A DNA stretch of 64,000 nucleotides from Excoecaria cochinchinensis (Eukaryota; Streptophyta; Magnoliopsida; Malpighiales; Euphorbiaceae). Below, piece after piece: positions 49,501 to 63,428 of this stretch. Where the stretch lies: the NCBI GenBank assembly GCA_947683425.1, contig CANTUQ010000050.1, positions 14,996,501 through 15,060,500 on the forward strand, given 5' to 3'. The notes beneath the pieces are model-generated. The model was not told the DNA's origin and did not search any database. It was given only the letters and a program-made list of their open reading frames with translations. The position numbers and the translations under genes are program-made. Position 1 is the first letter of the stretch. Each line of letters begins with the position of its first letter.

Positions 49501-52500
49501 AAGTGGTGAAATTTTTTATCCGAGTCCAATAATTCGGGAGAACTTGATCGGAATAGCTACTGGAAGCATGCCGGTCACAACGCATCAGGAATTGGCCTCG
49601 TCGGAATTTTTACGGATTTCCCTAGGGGTACCCCTAGGGAAAATCGCCAGAATCGAAAAATCGTAAAAAGTGGTGAAATTTTGGATCCGAGTCCAATAAT
49701 TCGGGAGAACTTGATCGGAATAGCTACTGGAAGCTTACCGGTCACAACGCATCGGGAATTGGCCTCGTCGGGATCTGACGAATTTTTACGAATTTTCCTA
49801 GTGGTATCCCTAGGGAAAATCGCCAGAATCGAAAAATCGTAAAAAGTTGTGAAATTTTTGATCCGAGTCCAATAATTCGGGAGAACTTGATCGGAATAGC
49901 TACTGGAAGCTTGCCGGTCACAACGCATCGGGAATTGGCCTCGTCGGGATCTGACGAATTTTTACGGATCTCCCTAGGGGTACCCCTAGGGAAAATCGCC
50001 AGAATCGAAAAATCGTAACAAGTGGTGAAATTTTGGATCCGAGTCCAATAATTCGGGAGAACTTGATCGGAATAGCTACTGGAAGCTTGTCGGTCACAAC
50101 GCATCGGGAATTGGCCTCGTCGGGATCTGACGAATTTTTACGGATTTCCCTAGGGGTACCCCTAGGGAAAATCGCCAGAATCGAAAAATCGTAAAAAGTT
50201 GTGAAATTTTGGATCCGAGTCCAATAATTCGGGAGAACTTGATCGGAATAGCTACTGGAAGCTTGCCGGTCACAACGCATCGGGAATTGGCCTCATCGGG
50301 ATCTGACGAATTTTTACGGATTTCCCTAGAGGTGCCCCTAGGGAAAATCGCCAGAATCGAAAAATCGTAAAAAGTGGTGAAATTTTTGATCCGAGTCCAA
50401 TAATTTGGGAGAACTTGATCGGAATAGCTACTGGAAGCTTGCCGGTCACAACGCATCGGGAATTGGCCTCGTCGGGATCTGACGTATTTTTACGGATTTC
50501 CCTAGGGGTACCCCTAGGGAAAATCGCCAGAATCGAAAAATCGTAAAAAGTGGTGAAATTTTGGATCCGAGTCCAATAATTCGGGAGAACTTGATCGGAA
50601 TAGCTACTGGAAGCTTGCCGGTCACAACGCATCGGGAATTGGCCTCGTCGGGATCTGACTAATTTTTACGGATTTCCCTAGGGGTACCCTTAGGGAAAAT
50701 CGCCAGAATCGAAAAATCGTAAAAAGTTGTGAAATTTTGGATCCGAGTCCAATAATTCGGGAGAACTTGATCGGAATAGCTACTGGAAGCTTGCCGGTCA
50801 CAACGCATCGGGAATTGGCCTCGTCGGGATTTTTACGGATTTCCCTAGGGGTACCCCTAGTGAAAATCGCCAGAATCGAAAAATCGTAAAAAGTGGTGAA
50901 ATTTTGGATCCGAGTCCAATAATTCGGGAGAACTTGATCGGAATAGCTACTGGAAGCTTGTTGGTCACAACGCATCGGGAATTTGCCTCGTCGGGATTTT
51001 TACGGATTTTCCTAGGGGTACCCCTAGGGAAAATCGCCAGAATCGAAAAATCGTAAAAAGTGGTGAAATTTTGGATCCGGGACCAATAATTCGGGAGAAC
51101 TTGATCGGAATAGCTACTGGAAGCTTGCCGGTCACAACGCATCGGGAATTGGCCTCGTCGGGATCTGACGAATTTTTACGGATTTCCCTAGGGGTACCCC
51201 TAGGGAAAATCACCAGAATCGAAAAATCGTAAAAAGTGGTGAAATTTTGGATCCGAGTCCAATAATTCGGGAGAACTTGATCGGAATAGCTACTGGAAGC
51301 TTGCCGGTCACAACGCATCGGGAATTGGCCTCGTCGGGATCTGACAAATTTTTACGGATTTCCCTAGGGGTACCCCTAGGGAAAATCGCCAGAATCGAAA
51401 AATCGTAAAAAGTGGTGAAATTTTTTATCCGAGTCCAATAATTCGGGAGAACTTGATCGGAATAGCTACTGGAAGCTTGCCGGTCACAACGCATCAGGAA
51501 TTGGCCTCGTCGGGATTTTTACGGATTTCCCTAGGGGTACCCTTAGGGAAAATCGCCAGAATCGAAAAATAGTAAAAAGTGGTGAAATTTTGGATCCGAG
51601 TCCAATAATTCGGGAGAACTTGATCGGAATAGCTACTGGAAGCTTACCGGTCACAACGCATCGGGAATTGGCCTCGTCGGGATCTGACGAATTTTTACGA
51701 ATTTCCCTAGTGGTACCCCTAGGGAAAATCGCCAGAATCGAAAAATCGTAAAAAGTTGTGAAATTTTTGATCCGAGTCCAATAATTCGGGAGAACTTGAT
51801 CGGAATAGCTACTGGAAGCTTGCCGGTCACAACGCATCGGGAATTGGCCTCGTCGGGATCTGACGAATTTTTACGGATCTCCCTAGGGGTACCCCTAGGG
51901 AAAATCGCCAGAATCGAAAAATCGTAAAAAGTGGTGAAATTTTGGATCCGAGTCCAATAATTCGGGAGAACTTGATCGGAATAGCTACTGGAAGCTTGTC
52001 GGTCACAACGCATCGGGAATTGGCCTCGTCGGGATCTGACGAATTTTTACGGATTTCCCTAGGGGTACCCCTAGGGAAAATCGCCAGAATCGAAAAATCG
52101 TAAAAAGTGGTGAAATTTTGGATCCGAGTCCAATAATTCGGGAGAACTTGATCGGAATAGCTACTGGAAGCTTGCCGGTCACAACGCATCAGGAATTGGA
52201 CTCATCGGGATTTTTACGGATTTCCCTAGGGGGTACTCCTAGGGAAAATCGCCAGAATCGAAAAATCGTAAAAAGTGGTGAAATTTTGGATCCGAGTCCA
52301 ATAATTCGGGAGAACTTGATCGGAATAGCTACTGGAAGCTTGCAGGTCACAACGCATCGGGAATTGGCCTCGTCGGGATCTGACGAATTTTTACGGATTT
52401 CCCTAGGGGTACCCCTAGGGAAAATCGCCAGAATCGAAAAATCGTAAAAAGTGGTGAAATTTTGGATCCGAGTCCAATAATTCGGGAGAACTTGATCGGA

Positions 52501-53740
52501 ATAGCTACTGGAAGCTTGCAGGTCACAACGCATCGGGAATTGGCCTCGTCGGGATCTGACGAATTTTTACGGATTTCCCTAGAGGTGCCCCTAGGGAAAA
52601 TCGCCAGAATCGAAAAATCGTAAAAAGTGGTGAAATTTTTGATCCGAGTCCAATAATTCGGGAGAACTTGATCGGAATAGCTACTGGAAGCTTGCCGGTC
52701 ACAACGCATCGGGAATTGGCCTCGTCGGGATATGACGTATTTTTACGGATTTCCCTAGGGGTACCCCTAGGGAAAATCGCCAGAATCGAAAAATCGTAAA
52801 AAGTGGTGAAATTTTGGATCCGAGTCCAATAATTCGGGAGAACTTGATCGGAATAGCAACTGGAAGCTTGCCGGTCACAACGCATCGGGAATTGGCCTCG
52901 TCGGGATCTGACAAGTTTTTACGGATTTCCCTAGGGGTACCCCTATGGAAAATCGCCAGAATCGAAAAATCGTAAAATGTGGTGAAATTTTTGATCCGAG
53001 TCCAATAATTCGGGAGAACTTGATCGGAATAGCTACTGGAAGCTTGCCGGTCACAACGCATCGGGAATTGGCCTCGTCGGGATTTTTACGGATTTCCCTA
53101 GGGGTACCCCTAGTGAAAATCGCCAGAATCGAAAAATCGTAAAAAGTGGTGAAATTTTGGATCCGAGTCCAATAATTCGGGAGAACTTGATCGGAATAGC
53201 TACTGGAAGCTTGTTGGTCACAACGCATCGGGAATTTGCCTCGTCGGGATTTTTACGGATTTTCCTAGGGGTACCCCTAGGGAAAATCGCCAGAATCGAA
53301 AAATCGTAAAAAGTGGTGAAATTTTGGATCCGGGACCAATAATTCGGGAGAACTTGATCGGAATAGCTACTGGAAGCTTGCCGGTCACAACGCATCGGGA
53401 ATTGGCCTCGTCGGGATCTGACGAATTTTTACGGATTTCCCTAGGGGTACCCCTAGGGAAAATCACCAGAATCGAAAAATCGTAAAAAGTGGTGAAATTT
53501 TGGATCCGAGTCCAATAATTCGGGAGAACTTGATCGGAATAGCTACTGGAAGCTTGCCGGTCACAACGCATCGGGAATTGGCCTCGTCGGGATCTGACAA
53601 ATTTTTACGGATTTCCCTAGGGGTACCCCTAGGGAAAATCGCCAGAATCGAAAAATCGTAAAAAGTGGTGAAATTTTTTATCCGAGTCCAATAATTCGGG
53701 AGAACTTGATCGGAATAGCTACTGGAAGCTTGCCGGTCAC
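49500..53740 (+). repeat. 1,909/2,253-bp higher-order repeats, subfamily B
   Basis: Anchors at about 49575, 51484 and 53737 are spaced 1,909 bp (11 monomers, three short) and 2,253 bp (13 monomers, with one added base). The added base is an extra G at the palindrome centre near 52231. Shared markers are TTTTTTATCCGAG near 49513, 51422 and 53675, GGATCCGGGACC, and CTTGTTGGTCAC near 50958 and 53211. Confidence 0.87.
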
Positions 53741-56700
53741 AACGCATCAGGAATTGGCCTCGTCGGGATTTTTACGGATTTCCCTAGGGGTACCCCTAGG
53801 GAAAATCGCCAGAATCGAAAAATAGTAAAAAGTTGTGAAATTTTGGATCCGAGTCCAATAATTCGGGAGAACTTGATCGGAATAGCTACTGGAAGCTTGC
53901 CGGTCACAACGCATCGGGAATTGGCCTCGTCGGGATCTGACGAATTTTTACGAATTTCCCTAGGGGTACCCCTAGGGAAAATCGCTAGAATCGATAAATC
54001 GTAAAAAGTGGTGAAATTTTGGATCCGAGTCCAATAATTCGGGAGAACTTGATCGGAATAGCTACTGGAAGCTTGCCGGTCACAACGCATCGGGAATTGG
54101 CCTCGTCGGGATCTGACGAATTTTTACGGATTTCCCTAGGGGTACCCCTAGGGAAAATCGCCAGAATCGAAAAATCGTAAAAGGTGGTGAAATTTTGGAT
54201 CCGAGTCCAATAATTCGGGAGAACTTGATCGGAATAGCTACTGGAAGCTTGCCGGTCGCAACGCATTGGGAATTGGCCTCGTCGGGATCTGACGAATTTT
54301 TACGGATTTCCCTAGGGGTACCCCTAGGGAAAATGGCCAGAATCGAAAAATCTTAAAAAGTGGTGAAATTTTGGATCCGAGTCCAATAATTCGGGAGAAC
54401 TTGATCGGAATAGCTACTGGAAGCTTGCCGGTCACAATGCATCGGGAATTTGCCTCGTCGGGTTTTTTACGGATTTCCCTAGGGGTACTCCTAGGGAAAA
54501 TCGCCAGAATCGAAAAATCGTAAAAAGTGGTGAAATTTTGGATCCGAGTCCAATAATTCGGGAGAACTTGATCGGAATAGCTACTGGAAGCTTGCCGGTC
54601 ACAACGCATCGGGAATTGGCCTCGTCGGGATCTGACGAATTTTTACGGATTTCCCTAGGGGTACCCCTAGGGAAAATCGCCAGAATCGAAAAATCGTAAA
54701 AAGTTGTGAAATTTTTGATCCGAGTCCAATAATTCGGGTGAACTTGATCGGAATAGCTACTGGAAGCTTGCCGGTCACAACGCATCGGGAATTGGCCTCG
54801 TCGGGATCTGACGAATTTTTACGGATCTCCCTAGGGGTACCCCTAGGGAAAATCGCCAGAATCGAAAAATCGTAAAAAGTGGTGAAATTTTGGATCCGAG
54901 TCCAATAATTCGGGAGAACTTGATCGGAATAGCTACTGGAAGTTTGCCGGTCACAACGCATCGGGAATTGGCCTCGTCGGGATCTGACGAATTTTTACGG
55001 ATTTCCCTAGGGGTACCCCGAGGGAAAATCGCCAGAATCGAAAAATCGTAAAAAGTTGTGAAATTTTGGATCCGAGTCCAATAATTCGGGAGAACTTGAT
55101 CGGAATAGCTACTGGAAGCTTGCCGGTCACAACGCATCGGGAATTGGCCTCGTCGGGATTTTTACGGATTTTCCTAGGGGTACCCCTAGTGAAAATCGCC
55201 AGAATCGAAAAATCGTAAAAAGTGGTGAAATTTTGGATCCGAGTCCAATAATTCGGGAGAACTTGATCGGAATAGCTACTGGAAGCTTGCCGGTCACAAC
55301 GCATCAGGAATTGGCATCGTCGGGATCTGACGAATTTTTACGGATTTCCCTAGGGGTACCCCTAGGGAAAATCGCCAGAATCGAAAATTCGTAAAAAGTG
55401 GTGAAATTTTGGATCCGAGTCCAATAATTCGGGAGAACTTGATCGGAATAGCTACTGGAAGCTTGCCGGTCACAACGCATCGGGAATTGGTCTCGTCGGG
55501 ATCTGACAAATTTTTACTGATTTCCCTAGGGGTACCCCTAGGGAAAATCGCCAGAATCGAAAAATCGTAAAAAGTAGTGAAATTTTGGATCCGAGTCCAA
55601 TAATTCGGGAGAACTTGATCGGAATAGCTACTGAAAGCTTACCGGTCACAACGCATCGGGAATTGGCCTCGTCGGGATCTGACGAATTTTTACGAATTTC
55701 CCTAGGGGTACCCCTAGGGAAAATCGCCAGAATAGAAAAATCGTAAAAAGTGGTGAAATTTTGGATCCGAGTCCAATAATTCGGGAGAACTTGATCGGAA
55801 TAGCTACTGGAAGTTTGCCGGTCACAACGCATCGGGAATTGGCCTCATCGGGATCTGACGAATTTTTACGGATTTCCCTAGGGGTACCCCTAGGGAAAAT
55901 CGCCAGAATCGAAAAATCGTAAAAAGTGGTGAAATTTTGGATCCGAGTCCAATAATTCGGGAGAACTTGATCGGAATAGCTACTGGAAGCTTGCCGGTCA
56001 CAACGCATCGGGAATTGGCCTCGTCGGGATCTGACGAATTTTTACGGATTTCCCTAGGGGTACCCCTAGGGAAAATCGCCAGAATCGAAAAATCGTAAAA
56101 AGTGGTGAAATTTTGGATCCGAGTCATATAATTCGGGAGAACTTGATCGGAATAGCTACTGGAAGCTTGCCGATCACAATGCATCGGGAATTTGCCTCGT
56201 CGGGATTTTTACGGATTTCCCTAGGGGTACTCCTAGGGAAAATCGCCAGAATCGAAAAATCGTAAAAAGTGGTGAAATTTTTGATCCGAGTCCAATAATT
56301 CGGGAGAACTTGATCGGAATAGCTACTGGAAGCTTGCCGGTCACAACGCATCGGGAATTGGCCTCGTCGGGATCTGACGAATTTTTACGGATTTCCCTAG
56401 GGGTACCCCTAGGGAAAATCGCCAGAATCGAAAAATCGTAAAAAGTGGTGAAATTTTGGATCCGAGTCCAATAATTCGGGAGAACTTGATCGGAATAGCT
56501 ACTGGAAGCTTGCCGGTCACAACGCATCGGGAATTGGCCTCGTCGGGATCTGACGAATTTTTACGGATTTCCCTAGGGGTACCCCCTAGGGAAAATGGCC
56601 AGAATCGAAAAATCGTAAAAAGTGGTGAAATTTTGGATCCGAGTCCAATAATTAGGGAGAACTTGATCGGAATAGCTACTTGAAGCTTGCCGGTCACAAC

Positions 56701-57186
56701 GCATCGGGAATTGGCCTCGTCGGGATCTGACGAATTTTTACGGATTTTCCTAGGGGTACCCCTAGGGAAAATCGCTAGAATCGATAAATCGTAAAAAGTG
56801 GTGAAATTTTGGATCCGAGTCCAATAATTCGGGAGAACTTGATCGGAATAGCTACTGGAAGCTTGCCGGTCACAACGCATCGGGAATTGGCCTCGTCGGG
56901 ATCTGACGAATTTTTACGGATTTTCCTAGGGGTACCCCTAGGGAAAATCGCCAGAATCGAAAATTCGTAAAAAGTGGTGAAATTTTGGATCCGAGTCCAA
57001 TAATTCGGGAGAACTTGGTCGGAATAGCTACTGGAAGCTTGCCGGTCACAATGCATCGGGAATTTGCCTCGTCGGAATTTTTACGGATTTCCCTAGTGGT
57101 ACCCCTAGGGAAAATCGCCAGAATCGAAAAATCGTAAAAAGTGGTGAAATTTTGGATCCGAGTCCAATAATTCGGGAGAACTTGAT
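53740..57186 (+). repeat. Mixed B monomers with partial 1,742-bp periodicity
   Basis: A monomer with TGCATCGGGAATTTGCC and GGTACTCCTAGGG recurs near 54486 and 56228, 1,742 bp apart (ten monomers). The monomers in between are only loosely collinear. One palindrome carries an extra C near 56582. The same marker monomer also appears in the next block. Confidence 0.75.
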
Positions 57187-60100
57187 TGGAATAGCTACTG
57201 GAAGCTTGCCGGTCACAACGCATCGGGAATTGGCCTCGTCGGGATCTTACGAATTTTTACGGATTTCCCTAGGGGTACCCCTAGGGAAAATCGCCAGAAT
57301 CGAAAAATCGTAAAAAGTGGTAAAATTTTGGATCCGAGTCCAATAATTCGGGATGACTTGATCGGAATAGCTACTGGAAGCTTGCCGGTCACAACGCATC
57401 GGGAATTGGCCTCGTCGGGATTTTTACGGATTTCCCTAGGGGGTACCCCTAGGGAAAATCGCCAGAATCGAAAAATCATAAAAAGTGGTGAAATTTTGGA
57501 TCCGAGTCCAATAATTCGGGAGAACTTGATCGGAATTGCTACTGCAAGCTTGCCGGACACAACGCATTGGGAATTGGCCTCGTCCGGATTTTTACGGATT
57601 TTCCTAGGGGTACCCCTAGGAAAAATCGCAAGAATCGAAAAATCGTAAAAAGTGGTGAAATTTTGGATCCGAGTCCAATAATTCGGGAGAACTTGATCGG
57701 AATAACTACTGGAAGCTTGCCGGTCAGAACGCATCGGGAATTGGCCTCGTCGGGATCTGACGAATTTTTACGGATTTCCTTAGGGGTACCCCTAGGGAAA
57801 ATCGCCAGAATCGAAAAATCGTAAAAAGTGGTGAAATTTTGGATCCGAGTCCAATAATTCGGGAGAACTTGATCGGAATAGCTACTGGAAGCTTGCCGGT
57901 CACAACGCATCGGGAATTGGCCTCGACTGGATCTGACGAATTTTGACGGATTTTCCTAGGGGTACCCCTAGGGAAAATCGCCAGAATCGAAAAATCGTAA
58001 AAAGTGGTGAAATTTTGGATACGAGTCCAATAATTCGGGAGAACTTGATCGGAATAGCTATTGGAAGCTTGCCGGTCACAACGCATCGGGAATTGGCCTC
58101 GTCGGGATCTGACAAATTTTTACGGATTTCCCTAGGGGTACCCCTAGGAAAAATCGCCAGAATCAAAAAATCGTAAAAAGTGGTGAAATTTTGGATCTGA
58201 GTCCAATAATTCGGGAGAACTTGATCGGAATAGCTACTGGAAGCTTGCCGGTCACAACGCATCGGGAATTGGCATCGTCGGGATCTGACGAATTTTTACG
58301 GATTTCCCTAGGGGTACCCCTAGGGAAAATCGCCAGAATCGAAAAATCGTAAAAAGTGGTGAAATTTTGGATCCGAGTCCAATAATTCGGGAGAACTTGA
58401 TCGGAATAGCTACTGGAAGCTTGCCGGTCACAATGCATCGGGAATTTGCCTCGTCGGGATTTTTACGGATTTTCCTAGGGGTACTCCTAGGGAAAATCGC
58501 CAGAATCGAAAAATCGTAAAAAGTGGTGAAATTTTGGATCCGAGTCCAATAATTCGGGAGAACTTGATCGGAATAGCTACTGGAAGCTTGCCGGTCACAA
58601 CGCATCGGGAATTGGCCTCGTCGGGATCTGACGAATTTTTACGGATTTCCCTAGGGGTACCCCTAGGGAAAATCGCCAGAATCGAAAAATCGTAAAAAGT
58701 GGTGAAATTTTGGATCCGAGTCCAATAATTCGGGAGAACTTGATCGGAATAGCTACTGGAAGCTTGCCGGTCACAACGCATCGGGAATTGGCCTCGTCGG
58801 GATCTGACGAATTTTTACGGATTTCCCTAGGGGTACCCATAGGAAAAATCGCCAGAATCGAAAAATCGTAAAAAGTGGTGAAATTTTGGATCCGAGTCCA
58901 ATAATTCGGGAGAACTTGATCGGAATAGCTACTGGAAGCTTGCCGGTCACAACGCATCGGGAATTAGCCTCGACGGGATCTGACGAATTTTGATGGATTT
59001 TCCTAGGGGTACCCCTAGGGAAAATCGCCAGAATCGAAAAATCGTAAAAAGTGGTGAAATTTTGGATACGAGTCCAATAATTCGGGAGAACTTGATCGGA
59101 ATAGCCACTGGAAGCTTGCCGGTCACAACGCATCGGGAATTGGCCTCGTCGGGATCTGACGAATTTTTACGGATTTCCCTAGGGTTCCCCTAGGGAAAAT
59201 CGCCAGAATCGAAAAATCGTAAAAGATGGTGAAATTTTGGATCCGAGTCCAATAATTCGGGAGAACTTGATCGGAATAGCTACTGGAAGCTTGCCGGTCG
59301 CAACGCATCGGGAATTGGCCTCGTCGGGATCTGACGAATTTTTACGGATTTCCCTAGGGGTACCCCTAGGGAAAATGGCCAGAATCGAAAAATCGTAAAA
59401 AGTGGTGAAATTTTGGATCCGAGTCCAATAATTCGGGAGAACTTGATCGGAATAGCTACTGGAAGCTTGCCGGTCACAATGCATCGGGAATTTGCCTCGT
59501 CGGGATTTTTACGGATTTCCCTAGGGGTACTCCTAGGGAAAATCGCCAGAATCGAAAAATCGTAAAAAGTGGTGAAATTTTGGATCCGAGTCCAATAATT
59601 CGGGAGAACTTGATCGGAATAGCTACTGGAAGCTTGCCGGTCACAACGCATCGAGAATTGGCCTCGTCGGGATCTGACGAATTTTTACGGATTTCCCTAG
59701 GGGTACCCCTAGTGAAAATCGCCAGAATCGAAAAATCGTAAAAAGTGGTGAAATTTTGGATCCGAGTCCAATAATTCGGGAGAACTTGATCGGAATAGCT
59801 ACTGGAAGCTTGCCGGTCACAACGCATCGGGAATTGGCCTCGTCGGGATCTGACGAATTTTTACGGATTTCCCTAGGGGTACCCCTAGGGAAAATCGCCA
59901 GAATCCAAAAATCGTAAAAAGTGGTGAAATTTTGGATCCGAGTCCACTAATTCGGGAGAACTTGATCGGAATAGCTACTGGAAGCTTGCCGGTCACAACG
60001 CATCGGGAATTGGCCTCGTCGGGATCTGACGAATTTTTACGGATTTCACTAGGGGTACCCCTAGGGAAAATCGCCAGAATCGAAAAATCGTAAAAAGTGG

Positions 60101-60306
60101 TGAAATTTTGGATCCGAGTCCAATATTTCGGGAGAACTTGATCGGAATAGCTACTGGAAGCTTGCCGGTCACAACGCATCGGGAATTGGCCTCGTCGGGA
60201 TTTTTACGGATTTTCCTAGGGGTACCCCTAGGGAAAATCGCCAGAATCGAAAAATCATAAAAAGTGGTGAAATTTTGGATCCGAGTCCAATAATTCGGGA
60301 GAACTT
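57187..60306 (+). repeat. 3,122-bp HOR copy 1
   Basis: About 18 monomers that are repeated almost exactly in the next 3.1 kb. Markers are GATTGG near 57184, GGGATGACTTG near 57351, CTACTGCAAGC near 57540, GCCTCGACTGG near 57922 and AGGGTTCCCC near 59182. An extra G in the palindrome near 57440 makes the offset to copy 2 3,123 bp upstream of it and 3,122 bp downstream. Confidence 0.93.
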
Positions 60307-63300
60307 GATTGGAATAGCTACTGGAAGCTTGCCGGTCACAACGCATCGGGAATTGGCCTCGTCGGGATCTTACGAATTTTTACGGATTTTCCTAGGGGTA
60401 CCCCTAGGGAAAATCGCCAGAATCGAAAAATCGTAAAAAGTGGTAAAATTTTGGATCCGAGTCCAATAATTCGGGATGACTTGATCGGAATAGCTACTGG
60501 AAGCTTGCCGGTCACAACGCATCGGGAATTGGCCTCGTCGGGATTTTTACGGATTTCCCTAGGGGTACCCCTAGGGAAAATCGCCAGAATCGAAAAATCA
60601 TAAAAAGTGGTGAAATTTTGGATCCGAGTCCAATAATTCGGGAGAACTTGATCGGAATTGCTACTGCAAGCTTGCCGGACACAACGCATTGGGAATTGGC
60701 CTCGTCCGGATTTTTACGGATTTTCCTAGGGGTACCCCTAGGAAAAATCGCAAGAATCGAAAAATCGTAAAAAGTGGTGAAATTTTGGATCCGAGTCTAA
60801 TAATTCGGGAGAACTTGATCGGAATAACTACTGGAAGCTTGCCGGTCAGAACGCATCGGGAATTGGCCTCGTCGGGATCTGACGAATTTTTACGGATTTC
60901 CTTAGGGGTACCCCTAGGGAAAATCGCCAGAATCGAAAAATCGTAAAAAGTGGTGAAATTTTGGATCCGAGTCCAATAATTCGGGAGAACTTGATCGGAA
61001 TAGCTACTGGAAGCTTGCCGGTCACAACGCATCGGGAATTGGCCTCGACTGGATCTGACGAATTTTGACGGATTTTCCTAGGGGTACCCCTAGGGAAAAT
61101 CTCCAGAATCGAAAAATCGTAAAAAGTGGTGAAATTTTGGATACGAGTCCAATAATTCGGGAGAACTTGATCGGAATAGCTATTGGAAGCTTGCCGGTCA
61201 CAACGCATCGGGAATTGGCCTCGTCGGGATCTGACAAATTTTTACGGATTTCCCTAGGGGTACCCCTAGGAAAAATCGCCAGAATCAAAAAATCGTAAAA
61301 AGTGGTGAAATTTTGGATCTGAGTCCAATAATTCGGGAGAACTTGATCGGAATAGCTACTGGAAGCTTGCCGGTCACAACGCATCGGGAATTGGCATCGT
61401 CGGGATCTGACGAATTTTTACGGATTTCCCTAGGGGTACCCCTAGGGAAAATCGCCAGAATCGAAAAATCGTAAAAAGTGGTGAAATTTTGGATCCGAGT
61501 CCAATAATTCGGGAGAACTTGATCGGAATAGCTACTGGAAGCTTGCCGGTCACAATGCATCGGGAATTTGCCTCGTCGGGATTTTTACAGATTTTCCTAG
61601 GGGTACTCCTAGGGAAAATCGCCAGAATCGAAAAATCGTAAAAAGTGGTGAAATTTTGGATCCGAGTCCAATAATTCGGGAGAACTTGATCGGAATAGCT
61701 ACTGGAAGCTTGCCGGTCACAACGCATCGGGAATTGGCCTCGTCGGGATCTGACGAATTTTTACGGATTTCCCTAGGGGTACCCCTAGGGAAAATCGCCA
61801 GAATCGAAAAATCGTAAAAAGTGGTGAAATTTTGGATCCGAGTCCAATAATTCGGGAGAACTTGATCGGAATAGCTACTGGAAGCTTGCCGGTCACAACG
61901 CATCGGGAATTGGCCTCGTCGGGATCTGACGAATTTTTACGGATTTCCCTAGGGGTACCCATAGGAAAAATCGCCAGAATCGAAAAATCGTAAAAAGTGG
62001 TGAAATTTTGGATCCGAGTCCAATAATTCGGGAGAACTTGATCGGAATAGCTACTGGAAGCTTGCCGGTCACAACGCATCGGGAATTAGCCTCGACGGGA
62101 TCTGACGAATTTTGATGGATTTTCCTAGGGGTACCCCTAGGGAAAATCGCCAGAATCGAAAAATCGTAAAAAGTGGTGAAATTTTGGATACGAGTCCAAT
62201 AATTCGGGAGAACTTGATCGGAATAGCCACTGGAAGCTTGCCGGTCACAACGCATCGGGAATTGGCCTCGTCGGGATCTGACGAATTTTTACGGATTTCC
62301 CTAGGGTTCCCCTAGGGAAAATCGCCAGAATCGAAAAATCGTAAAAGATGGTGAAATTTTGGATCCGAGTCCAATAATTCGGGAGAACTTGATCGGAAAA
62401 GCTACTGGAAGCTTGCCGGTCGCAACGCATCGGGAATTGGCCTCGTCGGGATCTGACGAATTTTTACGGATTTCCCTAGGGGTACCCCTAGGGAAAATGG
62501 CCAGAATCGAAAAATCGTAAAAAGTGGTGAAATTTTGGATCCGAGTCCAATAATTCGGGAGAACTTGATCGGAATAGCTACTGGAAGCTTGCCGGTCACA
62601 ATGCATCGGGAATTTGCCTCGTCGGGATTTTTACGGATTTCCCTAGGGGTACTCCTAGGGAAAATCGCCAGAATCGAAAAATCGTAAAAAGTGGTGAAAT
62701 TTTGGATCCGAGTCCAATAATTCGGGAGAACTTGATCGGAATAGCTACTGGAAGCTTGCCGGTCACAACGCATCGAGAATTGGCCTCGTCGGGATCTGAC
62801 GAATTTTTACGGATTTCCCTAGGGGTACCCCTAGTGAAAATCGCCAGAATCGAAAAATCGTAAAAAGTGGTGAAATTTTGGATCCGAGTCCAATAATTCG
62901 GGAGAACTTGATCGGAATAGCTACTGGAAGCTTGCCGGTCACAACGCATCGGGAATTGGCCTCGTCGGGATCTGACGAATTTTTACGGATTTCCCTAGGG
63001 GTACCCCTAGGGAAAATCGCCAGAATCCAAAAATCGTAAAAAGTGGTGAAATTTTGGATCCGAGTCCACTAATTCGGGAGAACTTGATCGGAATAGCTAC
63101 TGGAAGCTTGCCGGTCACAACGCATCGGGAATTGGCCTCGTCGGGATCTGACGAATTTTTACGGATTTCACTAGGGGTACCCCTAGGGAAAATCGCCAGA
63201 ATCGAAAAATCGTAAAAAGTGGTGAAATTTTGGATCCGAGTCCAATATTTCGGGAGAACTTGATCGGAATAGCTACTGGAAGCTTGCCGGTCACAACGCA

Positions 63301-63428
63301 TCGGGAATTGGCCTCGTCGGGATTTTTACGGATTTTCCTAGGGGTACCCCTAGGGAAAATCGCCAGAATCGAAAAATCATAAAAAGTGGTGAAATTTTGG
63401 ATCCGAGTCCAATAATTCGGGAGAACTT
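60307..63428 (+). repeat. 3,122-bp HOR copy 2
   Basis: Collinear with copy 1 throughout. By eye I found only a handful of differences: palindrome length near 57440, GGATTTCCC against GGATTTTCC near 60386, GAGTCTAA near 60795, AATCTCC near 61099, TTTACAGAT near 61585 and GGAAAAGC near 62396. Identity is therefore above 99%. Similarity ends where copy 1 has GATTGG near 60307 and this copy has GATCGG near 63430. Confidence 0.93.
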
